Below the pieces are notes generated by a model. That model searched no databases. It was given only the letters and a program-made list of their open reading frames with translations, and was not told the DNA's origin. Below, piece by piece: positions 34,417 to 49,494 of a stretch of 64,000 nt of DNA; position 1 is the first letter of the stretch; each line of letters opens with the position of its first letter. Location of the stretch: NCBI GenBank assembly GCA_014529385.2, contig CM043947.1, positions 121,160,891-121,224,890 on the forward strand. Direction: 5' to 3'. Origin of the DNA: Adiantum capillus-veneris. Lineage: Eukaryota > Streptophyta > Polypodiopsida > Polypodiales > Pteridaceae. Made by a program: the position numbers and the translations under genes.

Positions 34417-37400
34417 TGTAAAAATTGCACATGCTGAAATGAATGAGGATATTACACCTGTGCTAGATTGTTACATCAAAGGAAGATTGGTTAGGAAAGG
34501 TCTAGTGGATGGGGGTGCACAAATTTGCATCATGACAGAAGGGCTCATGCAAAGACTAGGCATGCACATCCATGAGACACCTGAAATCAAAGTCAAAATG
34601 GCAAACAATAGCAAGGCTAGGTGCGTAGGCATTTGTAAAATGTTTTTGTGGAGGCCTTGGCATTAAGAAGGCAGTGGATTTTTATGTTATGTCGACCAAG
34701 GGAAGTGTTATCCATTTATCCTAGGAAGACCATGGCTAATGAAAATGCGAGCTTTGCAGGATTGGGAGAGTGGAAAGCTAATTTGCAGAATGACAATCAT
34801 AAGAAGGTTGTCTTTGACATGAAGGAGCAACGCCAAGAGGAGCTCCATGAGAATCATCTCAAGTGAGACGAAGAAGATTGGACTGAAAGCACTTGCAGAA
34901 GAAGAAGTAGCGGCAGCATTACTGAAGAGGAGTCTTCCATCGAAGTCATGGGGGTAAGGTTTAAGCCAAACAACCAAGAGACCTCTTCTCAGGTTTGGAA
35001 GAGGTAGGTTCCCAAGAGAACCAAAAGGTGGAAGATGAAGGAATGTTAGAAGGTATGTTGTCTACAACACTTACAAAGGATGAAAGAGAGGAGTTCAAAT
35101 GTGTGCTAAGGAAATTTCCGAGCTTTTTGCTAAAGACTACACCGATGTGCGTGGAGTAGATGTTGTTCAACACAAGATTGAGTTGAAGCCAGAGGCCACA
35201 CCTAAGGCTCAAAAGCTACGAAGGCTAGGAGTCATTAAGGAGCAGGCTCTACTCAAGGAGGTAAGAAAGCTTCTAGCAGCAGGTTTCATTTATCCAGTGG
35301 AGAATTCAGAGTGGGTCTCTCCCGTTGTTGTCACTCCTAAGAAAAACGGCAAGTGGAGGGTGTGTGTGGATTACCGTCCACTTAATGAGGCAACAAAAAG
35401 AGATCACTTTCCCCTCCCATTTCAGGATGAGATACTAAATGAGGTAGCTGGTCATGAGAAGTACACTGTGTGTGATGGCTACTCGGGTTACTTTCAAATA
35501 GGTATCGCATTGGAGGATCAATTGAAAACAACCTTTATCACTCCTTGGGGTGTTATGCTTTTAGAGTCATGCCATTTGGCCTGACAAATGCTCCTGCAAC
35601 TTTCCAACGCTTCATGAACATGGTGTTTCAAGCATTCTTTGGAAAGTCCATTAGGGTTTTTATTGATGATTTTTGCATTTATAGCTCAAAATCATTGCAT
35701 CTACAAAGGGTAGAAGAAGGTTTAAAGAAGCTCTACGACATGGGAGGTCAACTCAACCCCGACAAGTGCCACATAGGTGAGGATGAAGTGATCTTGCTTG
35801 GTCACAAGTTTCCTATAAAGGCATTGAGGTGGATCCTTCAAAGGCAAAGGCTCTTATTGAGCTACCATCACCCAAGAGTCTTAAGGAGGTCATCTCATTC
35901 ATTCAAAAGGTGAAGTATATGTCACGCTTCATTCACTTAGCCTCGGAGTTGCTTCATCCTTTGCAAAAGTTGACACAACAAGTAGAATTTGCATGGTCTG
36001 ATGAGCTTGAAGAGTATTTTTGTAACATTAAAGTCATTTTGTCAGAGCTACCAACACTCATGCCTCCTTGTTGGGAGTACACATTCTTTGTTAGCTCTAG
36101 TGTTGGAAGGGAAACAATTGGTGCTGTGTTGCTACAACAAGATCCCCACAGTACAAGGATGCGACCCATCTACTTTGCTAGTAGGGTCATGAATGCTTTG
36201 GAGAGAGACTACACAGAAGCAGAACTCATGATGCTTTCTCTCATGTTTGCGGTGAGAAAGTTTAGATCCTACCTGCTACCAAAACCTTTTGTAATTCTCA
36301 CTGCAGAAAATTTGTTCCCTTGGGTGTCATCTCAAATGAATCTTAGTACTAGGATCTCAAAGTGGATTATGGAGTTGCAAGAGTTTCAATACTCTTTCAA
36401 GGTAGAAGATAGTGTGCGTGCACAATTGGCAGGGATTCTCACTTATAGGGTGCATGAAAAGGAGATTAAGGTGCCTGAAGTAAAGACCCTACCATTGCCA
36501 CCACCAAAAAGTATTCCTAATGCTTTTACCTTGTTCTTTGATGGAGCTTTTCGTCGAGCCACAGGAAAAGCAGGGGGAGGGCTAGTGTTGCTCAACCCAA
36601 GTGGAGAGGTGGTCATGAAAGAGAAGTTCAATCTACCAAGTTCAGCTAGCAACAATGAAGCAGAATACGACACACTACTTCATGGTTTGAAGATGTGCAT
36701 TGGCCAAGGGATACAACGTCTCATGGTAAAAGGAGATGCACTTCTCATTGTTAAACAGATTTTAGGCATTTGGGCATGCAAGAATGAAAGCTAAGGACAA
36801 AAGTTCATGCCATTCGTAGATATTTAATCAATTTGAAGAAGTGCAACTATATCATATTCCTAGGAAACAAAATGAAGATGCCGATTTACTTGCACAACAA
36901 GCCGTTACATGTGTTGAGAAAGAAGTGCAGGTCATCATGGTGGCAGCAACTGTCAAGCAACCGAGATACCAGGGATTGGAGTCATTGACTCCCATTATTA
37001 GCTACATTTTGGAGGGCGAGTTTCCACAAGACTTCACGAAGGCTCAGAAGAGGAGACTCATGAAGAAGGCAAGCGCATATCTCTTCCTAGAAGGCTCCCT
37101 CTATCAAAGAGGGAGGGATCAAGTGTGCAGAAGAGTACCAACTATTGAGGAAATTCCAGCCATTCTAAAAGGTTTGCATGAAGAAGCATGTGGTGGTCAT
37201 TTTGCCCAAGAATTAACTGTGAAGAAGATTTTGCTTGCGGGTATGTTTGGCCAAGTCTGCATGTGGATGTCCAACATTGGTGTAAAAGTTGTCACAATTG
37301 TCAGGTAAATGGGAATAGAAGATTGGTTTATGGTCCAAGGCAAATCGTGCTTGCAAATGGACCCTTTGAAAAGTGGGGCATTGATGCTATGGGTCCTCTG

Positions 37401-38490
37401 CCTAGGACAAAAAATGGTAAACTCTACATTCTAGTGGCTGTAGACTATATGACTAGGTGGGTGGAAGCACAAAGTGTGGCAAGGTAAATGAGAAGACAGT
37501 GAGCAAATCGTCTACACTCACATTTGTTGTAGATTTGCACATTAGATTGTTTCTGATAATGGTAGGGTTTAGAAATTGCTCACAGAAGTCTACAGTGAGC
37601 AAATTCGTCTACACTCACATTTGTTGTAGATTTGGCACACCTTTGGAGATTGTTTCTGATAATGGTCCAGGGTTTAGAAGGGATTGCTCACAGAAGTCTG
37701 TGAAGAACTTCACATTCTACATCGTCACAGTACACCCTACTATCCCCAATCAAATGGTTTGGTAGAAAAAGCTAATGGTGTCATTGCAGGCATCATTAGA
37801 AAGATGGTGAAAAACAAGACAAAGTTGTGGGATGACTTCTTGGATGGTGCCTTGTGGGCGTATCGAACCACATATAGGGAAGCCACGGAGTTCACACCAT
37901 TTCACTTGGTCTATGGTCAAGAGGCTTTACAGCCAATTGAGCTAAACATTCCAACAATGCGACTTCATGGCAAAGCAGCACAAGATGATCAAGAAGCATG
38001 GATGGATCGACTTCTTACCTTAGCTGAGCTTGAGTGGAAAAGAGAAGCAGCATACGAGTGCTACAAGAGGAAAGCCACACAGCAAGGAGAAGCTTGACAA
38101 GAAACTGAAGGACAAAGGCATCAATGAAGGAGATCTTGTGCTAAGGTATGACAATCGACTCGATAATCGTTTTGATGCCAATTTGAAACAGATGGCAAGG
38201 GCCATACATAGTCAAGAAGGCTTTCAATTCAAGTTACTATCAGCTTATGGACTTGAATGGTAAAGAGCACTCCAGGAAAGTAAACGGGTATCGCTTGAAG
38301 CCCTATTTGAGTCGCCTTCTACCAAAGGATCTACCAAAGATCTGTCCAAAGGCCGCTGTCTCATGTAAGTATTGTTACATGAAGCATGAGTGTAACTCCA
38401 GCCAAAATTCTGAGGGGCCAAACAATGAAGATCTCGTCAAGGACTCTGAAGCACTCTCTTTGGAAAAGATGCTCTATGATGGTACATGAA
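34417..38490 (+). pseudogene. C1 pol (PR, RT-RNase H, second RNase H, integrase), many frameshifts
   Basis: Protease LVDGGAQICIM is at about 34505. RT spans about 35160-35920 with WVSPVVVTPKKNGKWRVCV, the FIDDF active site at 35659-35673, and breaks near 35125, 35550 and 35815. The first RNase H follows to about 36440. A second, archaeal-type RNase H starts LFFDGAFRR at about 36530 and ends near 36930 (HIPRKQNEDAD), with a break near 36790. Integrase shows the HHCC finger (HEEACGGHFA ... CKSCHNC, broken near 37240), WGIDAMGPLP, VSDNGPGF, and HSTPYYPQSNGLVEKANG at about 37722. A decayed duplication near 37490-37680 and a break near 38090 disrupt it. Copy C4 is the closest relative. Catalytic residues persist, but no product could be made. 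Confidence 0.88.
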
Positions 38491-38501
38491 TATACCATCA
38501 T

Positions 38502-38517
38502 CCAGGGGGAGGGCTAA
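38502..38517 (+). other. C1 polypurine tract
   Basis: AGGGGGAGGGCTAA immediately precedes the 3' LTR TGATAG. E has GAGAGGGCTAA in the same place. Confidence 0.8.
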
Positions 38518-40894
38518 TGATAGCCGTTTTTCGGCTCTTTGTAATTGCCACAGTGAGTTACCTCACCCTACCAAAATCACCCAAACACTGTGGCTATCCC
38601 TACCATTTCACTGTACATAGGCGTGCGTGAGTCACGGGACTTTTCCCATATCTTCTTAAAAACCCTCAATTAGCTAGTCATTGGGCTAGTTGAGCCAAAA
38701 AAATAAAAAATAAAAATAAAAATAAAAAATATAGTATATTATGGCCCATGCGTATGTAAATATTTCTTTGTATATAGGGCCTAAATAAAAGATTTTTTCA
38801 TAATTATTTTGGTATTTATTTAAATATTTCTACCTAGGTGTGTGTTATTTATGCTCTGTACATTGCCTCACCATTACCACAATTTTTCTTACCATTTTTC
38901 ATACTCTTTATTCCATATAGAAATATTTTCATGTAAGCTTCTCTTATATTTTGTGTAACTCCATCCCAACAAAAATCCAAAAAAACTAGTTCTATTTATG
39001 TGTATATTTTTTTCACTATTGTGATTTTTCCTTCCTACATATATTCTTTATTACTCTCATAAATTAGAACCACCAAAAATATTCATCTTTTTATGGTAGA
39101 CCTATAATGAGAGAGATTTATTTTGACCCCTTTATATTTTTTCCACCTATATTATTTATATTTGACATGTACATATTTTTTAGACCCCTCAATATTTGAT
39201 TTTCTTAGTTGTACTATTCACTTATATCATAATCTCAACAATATCTTCAATTATAGACCTACCAAATAAGGTCAAGGGTAGGTGGCATGCATACATGCAC
39301 TATGGAGGGCTCACTCTTGGAGGTATTCAAAAGAATCATCCAAAGAAGGACCCCACAAGGACCTTGCAGTGGAAAAAAAAACGGTCGGTTTTGCTGAATT
39401 TTTAAAGTTCACTTGCTCTCCGAATTTGAAAAGGTGATACAAACAAAAGTTGTAGCTCGTGGGCTGAACTTTTGCCTCAAATTTTTTCATATTTTTTTGA
39501 GCTACGAGCTGTGAGCTATGATTTTTTAGTGGACCCCAGTTTTCCCATGCTATGCAGCCACACTCTCTCTTCCACTTTATCATTTTCCTCTTTCACACAC
39601 ACTTCTCCACTCATCATCCCCACCTCTCTCACCACTCCTCTCTGCACCCTACTCACCTTCTCCTCAACCTTGAAGAATAAGAGAAACCATGGTGAACTCA
39701 TACCTCCCACACACAATTCCATTCCAAAATTGACCACCTAGTCTCATTTTTCCTCCTCCAATTTACCCATATCTATCAAAAAAACCACAAAATTCAGCCT
39801 CTTCTCTTAAAAGACAGCATCATGGTGGTTGATTACTCAGCTTCAATTACCTTGTCTCTCAAGGAAGGTCAAGAGTGGAGAAAAAATGTACCGTCAAAGC
39901 TAGTGGACCGTCAACAAGCGTCAAAATTGGCCCTACTCAAGACACTTGGAGCATCAACCTTGTAAGAAATCCACCTTTTCTTACCTCTTAAGAGTTTTTT
40001 TCCTTATTTGTATCCTACATGGATACTCCCATTGTAAATATCCAATTCCATTTGTAAATTAATACTAACTCTACTAACACTAACCCACTATGAAAAGTCC
40101 TATCACCTCCATTTCTCTCCTCTCTCTTTCCCACCAACTTCTTGATAATTCCAAGCAAAAGAAATTAGATAAATTGCTGAAAATCTAACCCAACCATGGT
40201 TAGAGGAGTAACCCTAGCCTTCAAAATTGCTATAAAAGGAGGGTGTAGCTAGCACAAAAGGGGAGCCATAAGCAAGAGCACTATGCTATAGCTTGAGAAG
40301 CCAAGCTCAACCTCTCTAGAAGGAGCTCTTGAGTGGAAGCTCATTGTCTTATGCATGTGCATGTGTTGTAATAGGGGATTAGCAAGGGAACTCTATGCCA
40401 TTGTAAGAGAGAGAGTGATCATTCAATTGAGAGTAGGAAATCTATCATTTCTCCTACTAGTGTAAGCCCAACATTTGCTGAATCAAGGAGGGTGGATTTG
40501 GACTAAGCTTGGATACTTTGTCTCCCTTCCAACGTGAAGTAATGGACAACAATGATGCGTAAGTGTCTTGGTGTTTTTTGTTAAGTTCTTGATAGCTTGT
40601 CTCTGGTGTTGTCATCAATCTAGCCATAAATCCCACATACTGTAAGAGGGCGACAGGGTGGAGAGGACTCCCCTGGCTTTAAGACAGTGATTGGGGTGGC
40701 TTTTCTTGTGATGTGTTGTGGTGAAATTTACGCAAGCTATGTTGAACAAATACTAATCTCACTTTGATTTGTCATGACAGATTTGTAAGAAGGTATTAAT
40801 GCAACAAGCACCCCCTCCCCCTTTCTCTCTCTTTCTTAAATATATAGTTGTGTTTGCTTGATCATTGCCGATACGTTTCAAAGCAGCCCGAGCA

Positions 40895-40983
<89 letters not shown>

Positions 40984-41242
40984 TTTTAGGGTGTGAGAGT
41001 ATTCCATTGGTGTTAGGGTTAGTGTAAATTCCTTGCTTGTTTGTGGGTTGCTCTAACGATTCTCCTCTTTTGCGTCCTAGTTCGCTCTTAAACTAGGTGG
41101 TGCCCCTTGTGTAGTTGGGATTTGGTTGTGGATTTGTTGTTTTGGTTTGTGTTGTGTTGTGCCCCAGCCCCATTGAGCAGCACGGGAGCCTTGAAGGGTG
41201 TCTAGAGGCCACTCTTCTTGTTGCCCGCCCCGGACCGCCTCA
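38518..41242 (+). repeat. C1 3' LTR (2725 bp)
   Basis: Matches the 5' LTR end to end; the extra length is mainly from a longer CT run (about 40897-40980), a ctcaccactcctct insertion near 39625 and small indels. TATAAAA at 40231-40237. It ends CCGCCTCA followed by gtac. Confidence 0.92.
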
Positions 41243-41830
41243 GTACCAGGAAATCAAGACCCAGGATAGTTGGGGCTATCTCTGGGAAGGATCTTGACGA
41301 CATCCTGCTAACCATGGATGGTCATATCAAGGGGCAACGGATTTCAAACGTCTACATAGATGGTGGCATGCAAATATGCATCATGAGTGAGAAGATGATG
41401 CACCATCTAGGTCTAGAGGTAAGTAGGCTGGCACCCTGCCGAGCCAAGATGGCAAACAATGTAAGAGTGAAATGCGTAGGCATTGTAAATGCGGTCAAAG
41501 TAAAAGCATTCAATACAGAAGTGGAGGTAGACATCTTCGTCATGCCACACAAAGGGGAGGGCTACCCCATCATTCTTGGGAGGCCTTGGCTTATGGGTAT
41601 GGAAGCTAAACAAGACTGGAGCACCGGGATGATCTAGATGAAGGATGCTAAAGGGAAGTCCATATTCTACGACATGAGGATTGGAAAGCAGCACAACATG
41701 ATTTTGGAGGCTTGAGAAGACGAGTCCACAAGCGACTACTCGTCTACCTCAGGAGAAGAGACGAACACCACCGACGGAAGTGACAGTAGCATCGAAGTAA
41801 TGGGAGTCATTCTTAAAGACCTAAACAGAT
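41243..41830 (+). pseudogene. Element E protease region
   Basis: Resumes E coding after C1: the frame through 41637 reads ISGKDLDDILLTMDGHIKG, then the active-site region YIDGGMQICIMSEKMM, and YPIILGRPWLMGMEAKQDW. Stops follow at 41635-41637 and 41713-41715, before an acidic linker with SSIEVMGV (about 41790) also seen in C4. Active Asp is followed by Gly-Gly instead of Ser/Thr-Gly, as in family C. Confidence 0.8.
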
Positions 41831-42008
41831 AAACACAATCTGAAACAACCTCAACAAACCAAGAGGGATCATCAGGTATGCAGTCCTTGGAGAATGCAGG
41901 TAAGCTACAAAAAATGGTCTCAAATGAGTTAACCAATGAAGAAAGGAAGGAGTACGTCTCCATGCTAGGTAACTTCACTACTTTGTCATTGATGGCTATG
42001 ATAAGATC

Positions 42009-43280
42009 ATGGGAATTACAGTAGTACAACACCACATAAAGCTCAAGGAAGGCAGTAAACCCGTAGTACAAAAGCTTAAAAGACTTGGAGTAATCCAACA
42101 AGAGGCATTGCTTAAAGAAGTGAGAAGTTTGCTACAAGCACGTTTCATCTATCCTGTTGAAGACTCAGAATGGGTCTCCCCAGTAGTAGTCACACCAAAA
42201 AAAAATGGTAAGTGGAGAGTCTGTGTGGATTATAAACCTCTCAATGTAGCCACGAAGAGGGACCACTTTCCCCTCCCATTCCAGGATGAAATACTCAATG
42301 AAGTGGCAGGTCACGAGCGATACACAGTATGCGATGGCTACTCAGGATACTTCCAGATTAGCATTGCGGAGGAGGATCAGAAGAAGACAACCTTCATCAC
42401 ACCTTGGGGATGTTTTGCCTACAGAGTGATGCCGTTTGGCCTCATTAAGGCCCCGGCCACGTTTCAACGCTATGTGACTTTTGTTTTCCAACCCTACTTT
42501 GGAACATCAATACGGGTTTTCATAGATAATTTTTGCATTTATAGCTCACCAGCCCTTCATTTAAGAAAAGTCTATGATGGCTTAACCAGGCTGCAAACCT
42601 TGGGTGGCCAACTCAACGTGGACAAGTGTCATATTGGTGAGACCAAAGTCACTCTCCTTGGTCATGTAATTTCAGCAAAAGGAATCGAGGCTGACCCGAG
42701 CAAGATTCAGGCTCTGGTATCTTTATCATCACCCACCGCCGTGGCTTCTTTCCTTCAGAAGGTAAGATACTTAAGCAAGTTCATTCACTTGCTATCTCAA
42801 GTGGTCCTTCCCCTACAACAACTCACCCATAGGGATGTTTTCTCATGGAGTGAAGAGAACGAGCAGCAATTTACTGAGGTAAAGCAAATCCTAGCTAAGC
42901 TTCCCACTATTTCACCTCCTAAGTGGGACGAGCCATTTTATGTGAACCCTAGTGTGGGAAGTGATACACTCGGAGCAATGCTAATGCAAAAGGACCCCAA
43001 AACTTCTTTCATGCGCCCTATTTACTTCTCTAGTTGGGTCATGACCCCATCAGAAAAAGGATTTACCGAAGTAGAACACATGGTTCTGGCACTAATGTTT
43101 GCTACCACAAAGTTCCGCTCCTATCTCCTGCCTAGACCCTTTGTTATCCTGACAATGGAGGAGGTTTTCCCATATGTAATGCGACACATGGATGTCTCAT
43201 CTAGGATCTCAAAGTGGTTAATTAGACTACAAGAGTTGGACTACGCTATGCAAGTAGAAAACTCCACCAGGCTAGTTTAG
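42009..43280 (+). pseudogene. Element E reverse transcriptase and first RNase H
   Basis: A 423-residue open stretch. It has the entry motif FIYPVEDSEWVSPVVVTPKK, VCVDYKPLN, FPLPFQDEILNEV, YSGYFQISI, the FGLIKAPATFQRY block, and then FIDNF where the active site should read xxDD (42525-42530 is GAT AAT). The connection and RNase H follow with LLGHVISAKGIE, PIYFSSWVM and TKFRSYLLPRPF. The second catalytic Asp is Asn, so the enzyme would be inactive even though this stretch is open. It starts in mid-domain; upstream pieces at 41900-42008 carry a frame break. Confidence 0.88.
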
Positions 43281-43379
43281 TAGGAATTCTCACTCATCGC
43301 CATTATGAGAAGAAGCTGAAGGTCAACACGGAAGCAAAGGAAGAAAACCAACGATAGAAAGTCCTAGGCTAGAGAGAGC

Positions 43380-43830
43380 TCACTCTCTTTTCTTTGACGG
43401 AGCATACAAGAGAACAATGGATCAGTTTGCAACAGGCATGGTCATTTTCAATGAACAGCAAGAAAGAGTATTCTCCATGGGGCAGTTATTACACTCCCAC
43501 TCCAAAAATGAAGCAGAATATGCAGCCCTAATTCTTGGGTTGGAACAATGTATTTCACAAAAAATTCAGTGCCTAAATGTGTTCGGCGACGCTTTGCTTT
43601 TGATAAGGAAAATAAATGGCACTTGGGATTGCAAAAATCAGGTTTTACTTGGTCAACTTCGCCAAGTTAAGGACCTTCTAAAGAGGTTTGAAGTAGTGAA
43701 ACTCTTCCATGTCCCCAGAGCAGAAAATCAAGAGGCAGATGCGCTAGCTAAAGAAAGAATACAAGACGTTCTCGTAGGGGCAATCAAATTAAAACTACCC
43801 CTCTTCCAAGAATACAAGACGTTCTCGTAG
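43380..43830 (+). pseudogene. Element E second (archaeal-type) RNase H
   Basis: Begins SLFFDGAYKR (about 43386), then NEAEYAALILGLEQCI and VFGDALLLIRKI, ending HVPRAENQEADALAKE. These are the D-E-D-D landmarks of an archaeal-type RNase H, the extra domain of Tat-lineage plant elements. A 53-bp unit present three times from 43758 shifts the frame just after the domain and causes the stop at 43830. Confidence 0.82.
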
Positions 43831-43916
43831 GGGCAATCAAATTAAAACTACCCCTCTTCCAAGAATACAAGACGTTCTCGTAGGGGCAATCAAATTAAAA
43901 CTACCCCTCTTCCAAG
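43758..43916 (+). repeat. 53-bp unit in three tandem copies within E pol
   Basis: Copies start at 43758, 43811 and 43864, each from aatacaagacgttctcgtag to cccctcttccaag, and are identical as far as I can read. The two extra copies add 106 bases and break the frame between RNase H and integrase. Confidence 0.95.
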
Positions 43917-43927
43917 GTAGTGATGCT

Positions 43928-45355
43928 ATGCCTGATATAATCAATTTTCTAGATACAGGAGAATGTCCAGCAGGAAACACCAAAGGCCAAAAACAGTGGC
44001 TGGTAAGGAAGGCTACTAGGTACCGCCTTATAGACGACCACTTGTATTGTAAGGGCAAAGATCAAATTCTCAGGTGGGTGCCAACCTCCAATGAAATCAC
44101 AGAGGTAATTTCAAGTTGCCATGACGGCGTCTGCGGCGGTCATTTTGCTCTAGATATCACCAGTAGAAAGATTCTATAGGCAAGATACTTTTGGCCTAGT
44201 TTGAACAGGGATGTACACCATTGGTGTAAAACATGTAAGGCTTGTCAAGTGGCGAGTGATCGCACATTAACCTACGAGCCACAAACCCCTATCATTTCAT
44301 ATGGTCCTTTTGAGAAATGGGGAATAGATGCAATCGGTCCTTTACCAAGGGCCCAATTAGGTAAACTGTACATCATAGTGGGTGTAGACTACATGACTCG
44401 ATGGGCAAAAGCAACGGCCACCACCCGCATTACAGCCTAAGAGGTGGCAAAGTTCATTTTTGAGCATATCGTTTGCTGTTTTGGCACTCCTCTTGAGATA
44501 ATATCAGATAGAGGACTAGGATTCAGAGGTGATTGGGTGGGAGAACCGATGAAAAGGTTAGGCATCACACGTCGGCATTCCACACCATACTATCCACAAT
44601 GCAATGGTCTGGTAGAGAAGGTAAATGGAATGATTTGCAAAATCATCACAAAACAGGTGAACAACCACACAGGGGACTGGGATAAACATCTCATGGCAGC
44701 TCTTTGGGCCTACAGAACAACGTTCCAAACATCACTAGGTTTCACTCCTTTCCATCTAGTTTATGGGAAGGAGGCAATTCTACCCATTCAGGTACAAATA
44801 GCCAGCTTACGAGTCTTGGCTAGCCAGACACATCGTCCAATTGTAAACCTCCGAAACCACATCTTGGATCTGGAGAGACTCCAACTGGATAGGGAAGAAG
44901 CAATCAATCACTATGCAGCACAGGTAGAACGACGTCGGCTCACTTTCAATCAAGGGCTTAAAGAAAAGGGACCGGAAAAAGGCATGTTAGTACTGCGATA
45001 CGACAACAGATTTGACACTAGGAAGGATAAGAAATTTCAACCCAGATGGGAAGGGCCATTCATCATCAAGAAACGCTATGACAACGGTAGCTATAAGCTG
45101 ATGGGAGAATTCACAAGGAAGGATAAGAAATTTCAACCCAGATGGGAAGGGCCATTCATCATCAAGAAACGCTATGACAACGACAGCTATAAGCTGATGG
45201 AAGCAGATGGGAGAATTCACAAGACTAGGGTCAATGGATGGAGACTAAAAAGGTATTTTCTTAGGTTTGACCCAGGATTCGTGCTAGACATTCCAGAAGA
45301 GGGAGAACCCTCTAACTCTACAGCTGAAAAAGCAGAAGAAGGGCCAGAAGCATGA
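43928..45355 (+). pseudogene. Element E integrase, two in-frame stops
   Basis: Integrase inserts the cDNA copy into chromosomes. The zinc finger runs CHDGVCGGHFA to HWCKTCKACQ, interrupted by TAG at 44177-44179. The core has WGIDAIGPLP and VGVDYMTRW, then TAA at 44438-44440, then IISDRGLGFRG and HSTPYYPQCNGLVEKVNGM with the final catalytic Glu. The carboxy-terminal segment contains a 96-base in-frame duplication (45021-45116 and 45117-45212) of DKKFQPRWEGPFIIKKRYDN, repeating the GPFII barrel-like part. Ends at the stop 45353-45355. Confidence 0.88.
45021..45212 (+). repeat. 96-bp in-frame duplication in E integrase
   Basis: Two copies starting ggaaggataagaaatttc at 45021 and 45117, with one visible residue change (Gly to Asp) and a small length change at the second copy end. 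Thirty-two codons are added without shifting the frame. Confidence 0.9.
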
Positions 45356-45381
45356 ATGCCTCTAGCAAAAGAGAGGGCTAA

Positions 45382-48026
<2,645 letters not shown>

Positions 48027-48559
48027 CCGGTCTAGAAGTTGCTTTCAGTCCTTCGCCTTGTTGAATCTGTGTTAACAGTCGTTGATATTCTGGGTCATTT
48101 GAAGAAGCTTCTCTAATTCTTTCTAGAATAGGATTATTGGGTATAGAGATAGCATTGAGAAAAGACTTATGGATGAGTCCATCCTCAACTACATTGTCCT
48201 TTTTCCCAGATCGGTACTTGATATCAAAATCGTACTCTTGAAGAAGTTCAATCCACCTCCTTTGTCTCATGTTGAGGTTGGGTTGCGTAAAGATCCACTT
48301 TAAGCTCTTGTGGTTGGTAACTAGATAAAATTTGCGACTGAAAAGATAATGTCTCCATAGCTTCAATGCATGGATGACAGTGAGAAGTTCTAGATCGTGA
48401 GTCAAGTAGTTCTTCTCATGATCTCTGAGCTTGCGAGAGGTAAAAGCTACTAGTCTCCCTTCTTGAGTAAGAACTCCTCCTAAGGCAAGACTGCTGGCGT
48501 CGATCACAACTTCAAAATCCTTACCTGAAATCTGGAAGCTTTAGAATAGGAGAAGACAC
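48027..48559 (-). pseudogene. Gypsy fragment F, RT end and RNase H, part 1
   Basis: The minus strand encodes the RT-RNase H connection SSPILKLPDF (48550-48515, then a frame break), then VIDASSLALGGVLTQEGRL, RKLRDHEKNYLTHDLELL, LVTNHKSLKWIFTQP and RQRRWIELLQEYDFDIKYRSG. This is the single RNase H of a non-Tat Ty3/gypsy element. E cuts it at 48027 (continuation at 23470) and D cuts it at 48560. It is therefore the oldest layer of this nest. Confidence 0.85.
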
Positions 48560-49492
48560 TGTTGAGCCAGCAGAGGATCACACCCACATTTTTGCTCACA
48601 CCCATCATTTTGAAACCATTGATTGTAATAAATGTCTTTCCGACATTAATTTTGATTTGAGCCATTCATTAAGTAACGGGACTCAATTGAGTTTCCAGCT
48701 TGTAATCCCGAAGTAATTTCACCTGTTGATGTAAATAGTTAGAGATGTTCTCACCTCCAAGGCTGAGGTATATAAGCCAAAGTTTTGTAACCTAAGGAGA
48801 TTCAATTATTAATCAAAGTGAGTTTTGAGCGCCGTGACTGTGTCTGAGAGAGTGAGAGAGAGAGAGTCTTATCTTCTTGCTACGCGAGCTACGGAGCCGC
48901 CATTGGAGAAGCGACACCGCCATTGTGTTAGCAACGGCGAGAGCTACGCACAGATACCAAGAGTGCGCGCTATCGGCTTCTATGTGTGGTAAGTTCCTAC
49001 GAGCTTCGGTGTGATTTTTCTTCCAACTCGTGTGTCGGAATAGAGCGTGCAGCATATCTATAGAACCACAACGAGTAGAGCTACACATTGGTACCATCGG
49101 GGTCAAGTTTCGGTCACCTGTATTTTTCGGCCTGTCTTTATACGCGTTTACCGCACGGAGTGGTTATAGGTTGATTTTGCAGTTCAAGTCTTTAGGGTGT
49201 TGTTCTTACCTAGTGTATAGACTTCCCCTTGAGTTTGAGATCGATTCAATGATTCTAGATCCTGTTTCGTATAGCATTCGTTCGTAGTACGGATTTCAGT
49301 CACTTGCGTATTTTAGAACTTAGATTTGATTTCCTTAGTAGTGATTGTCATTAGAAGGTCGAGTAGGTGATTTGACACCCACCTAGTTGTTTCCATGCGC
49401 CTGCAGGTCAAGCTCCGTCCTCGTCTGACAAATTCTGTTGTTGGTTGAGTTCTCGCTATTTAGCTTCCGTTGGCGGCGTAACCGCCTTAACA
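48560..49492 (+). repeat. Element D 5' LTR (933 bp)
   Basis: Starts TGTTGAGCC, ends CTTAACA, and is followed at once by the primer site. TATATAAG at 48769-48776 is a good TATA box. No second copy is seen in the window. Confidence 0.8.
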
Positions 49493-49494
49493 TT

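Larger units (their letters stand above)
28665..41242 (+). mobile_element. Ty3/gypsy element C1 (Tat-like), complete LTR to LTR, inserted in E
   Basis: Two LTRs of about 2.7 kb flank a 7.1-kb internal region with primer site, two small leader proteins, two accessory frames, gag, PR, RT-RNase H, second RNase H, integrase and polypurine tract. The 4-bp duplication gtac flanks it. The two LTRs look very similar over most of their length, with scattered substitutions and short indels, so insertion was fairly recent. All large frames are damaged by small indels and duplications. Confidence 0.92.
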
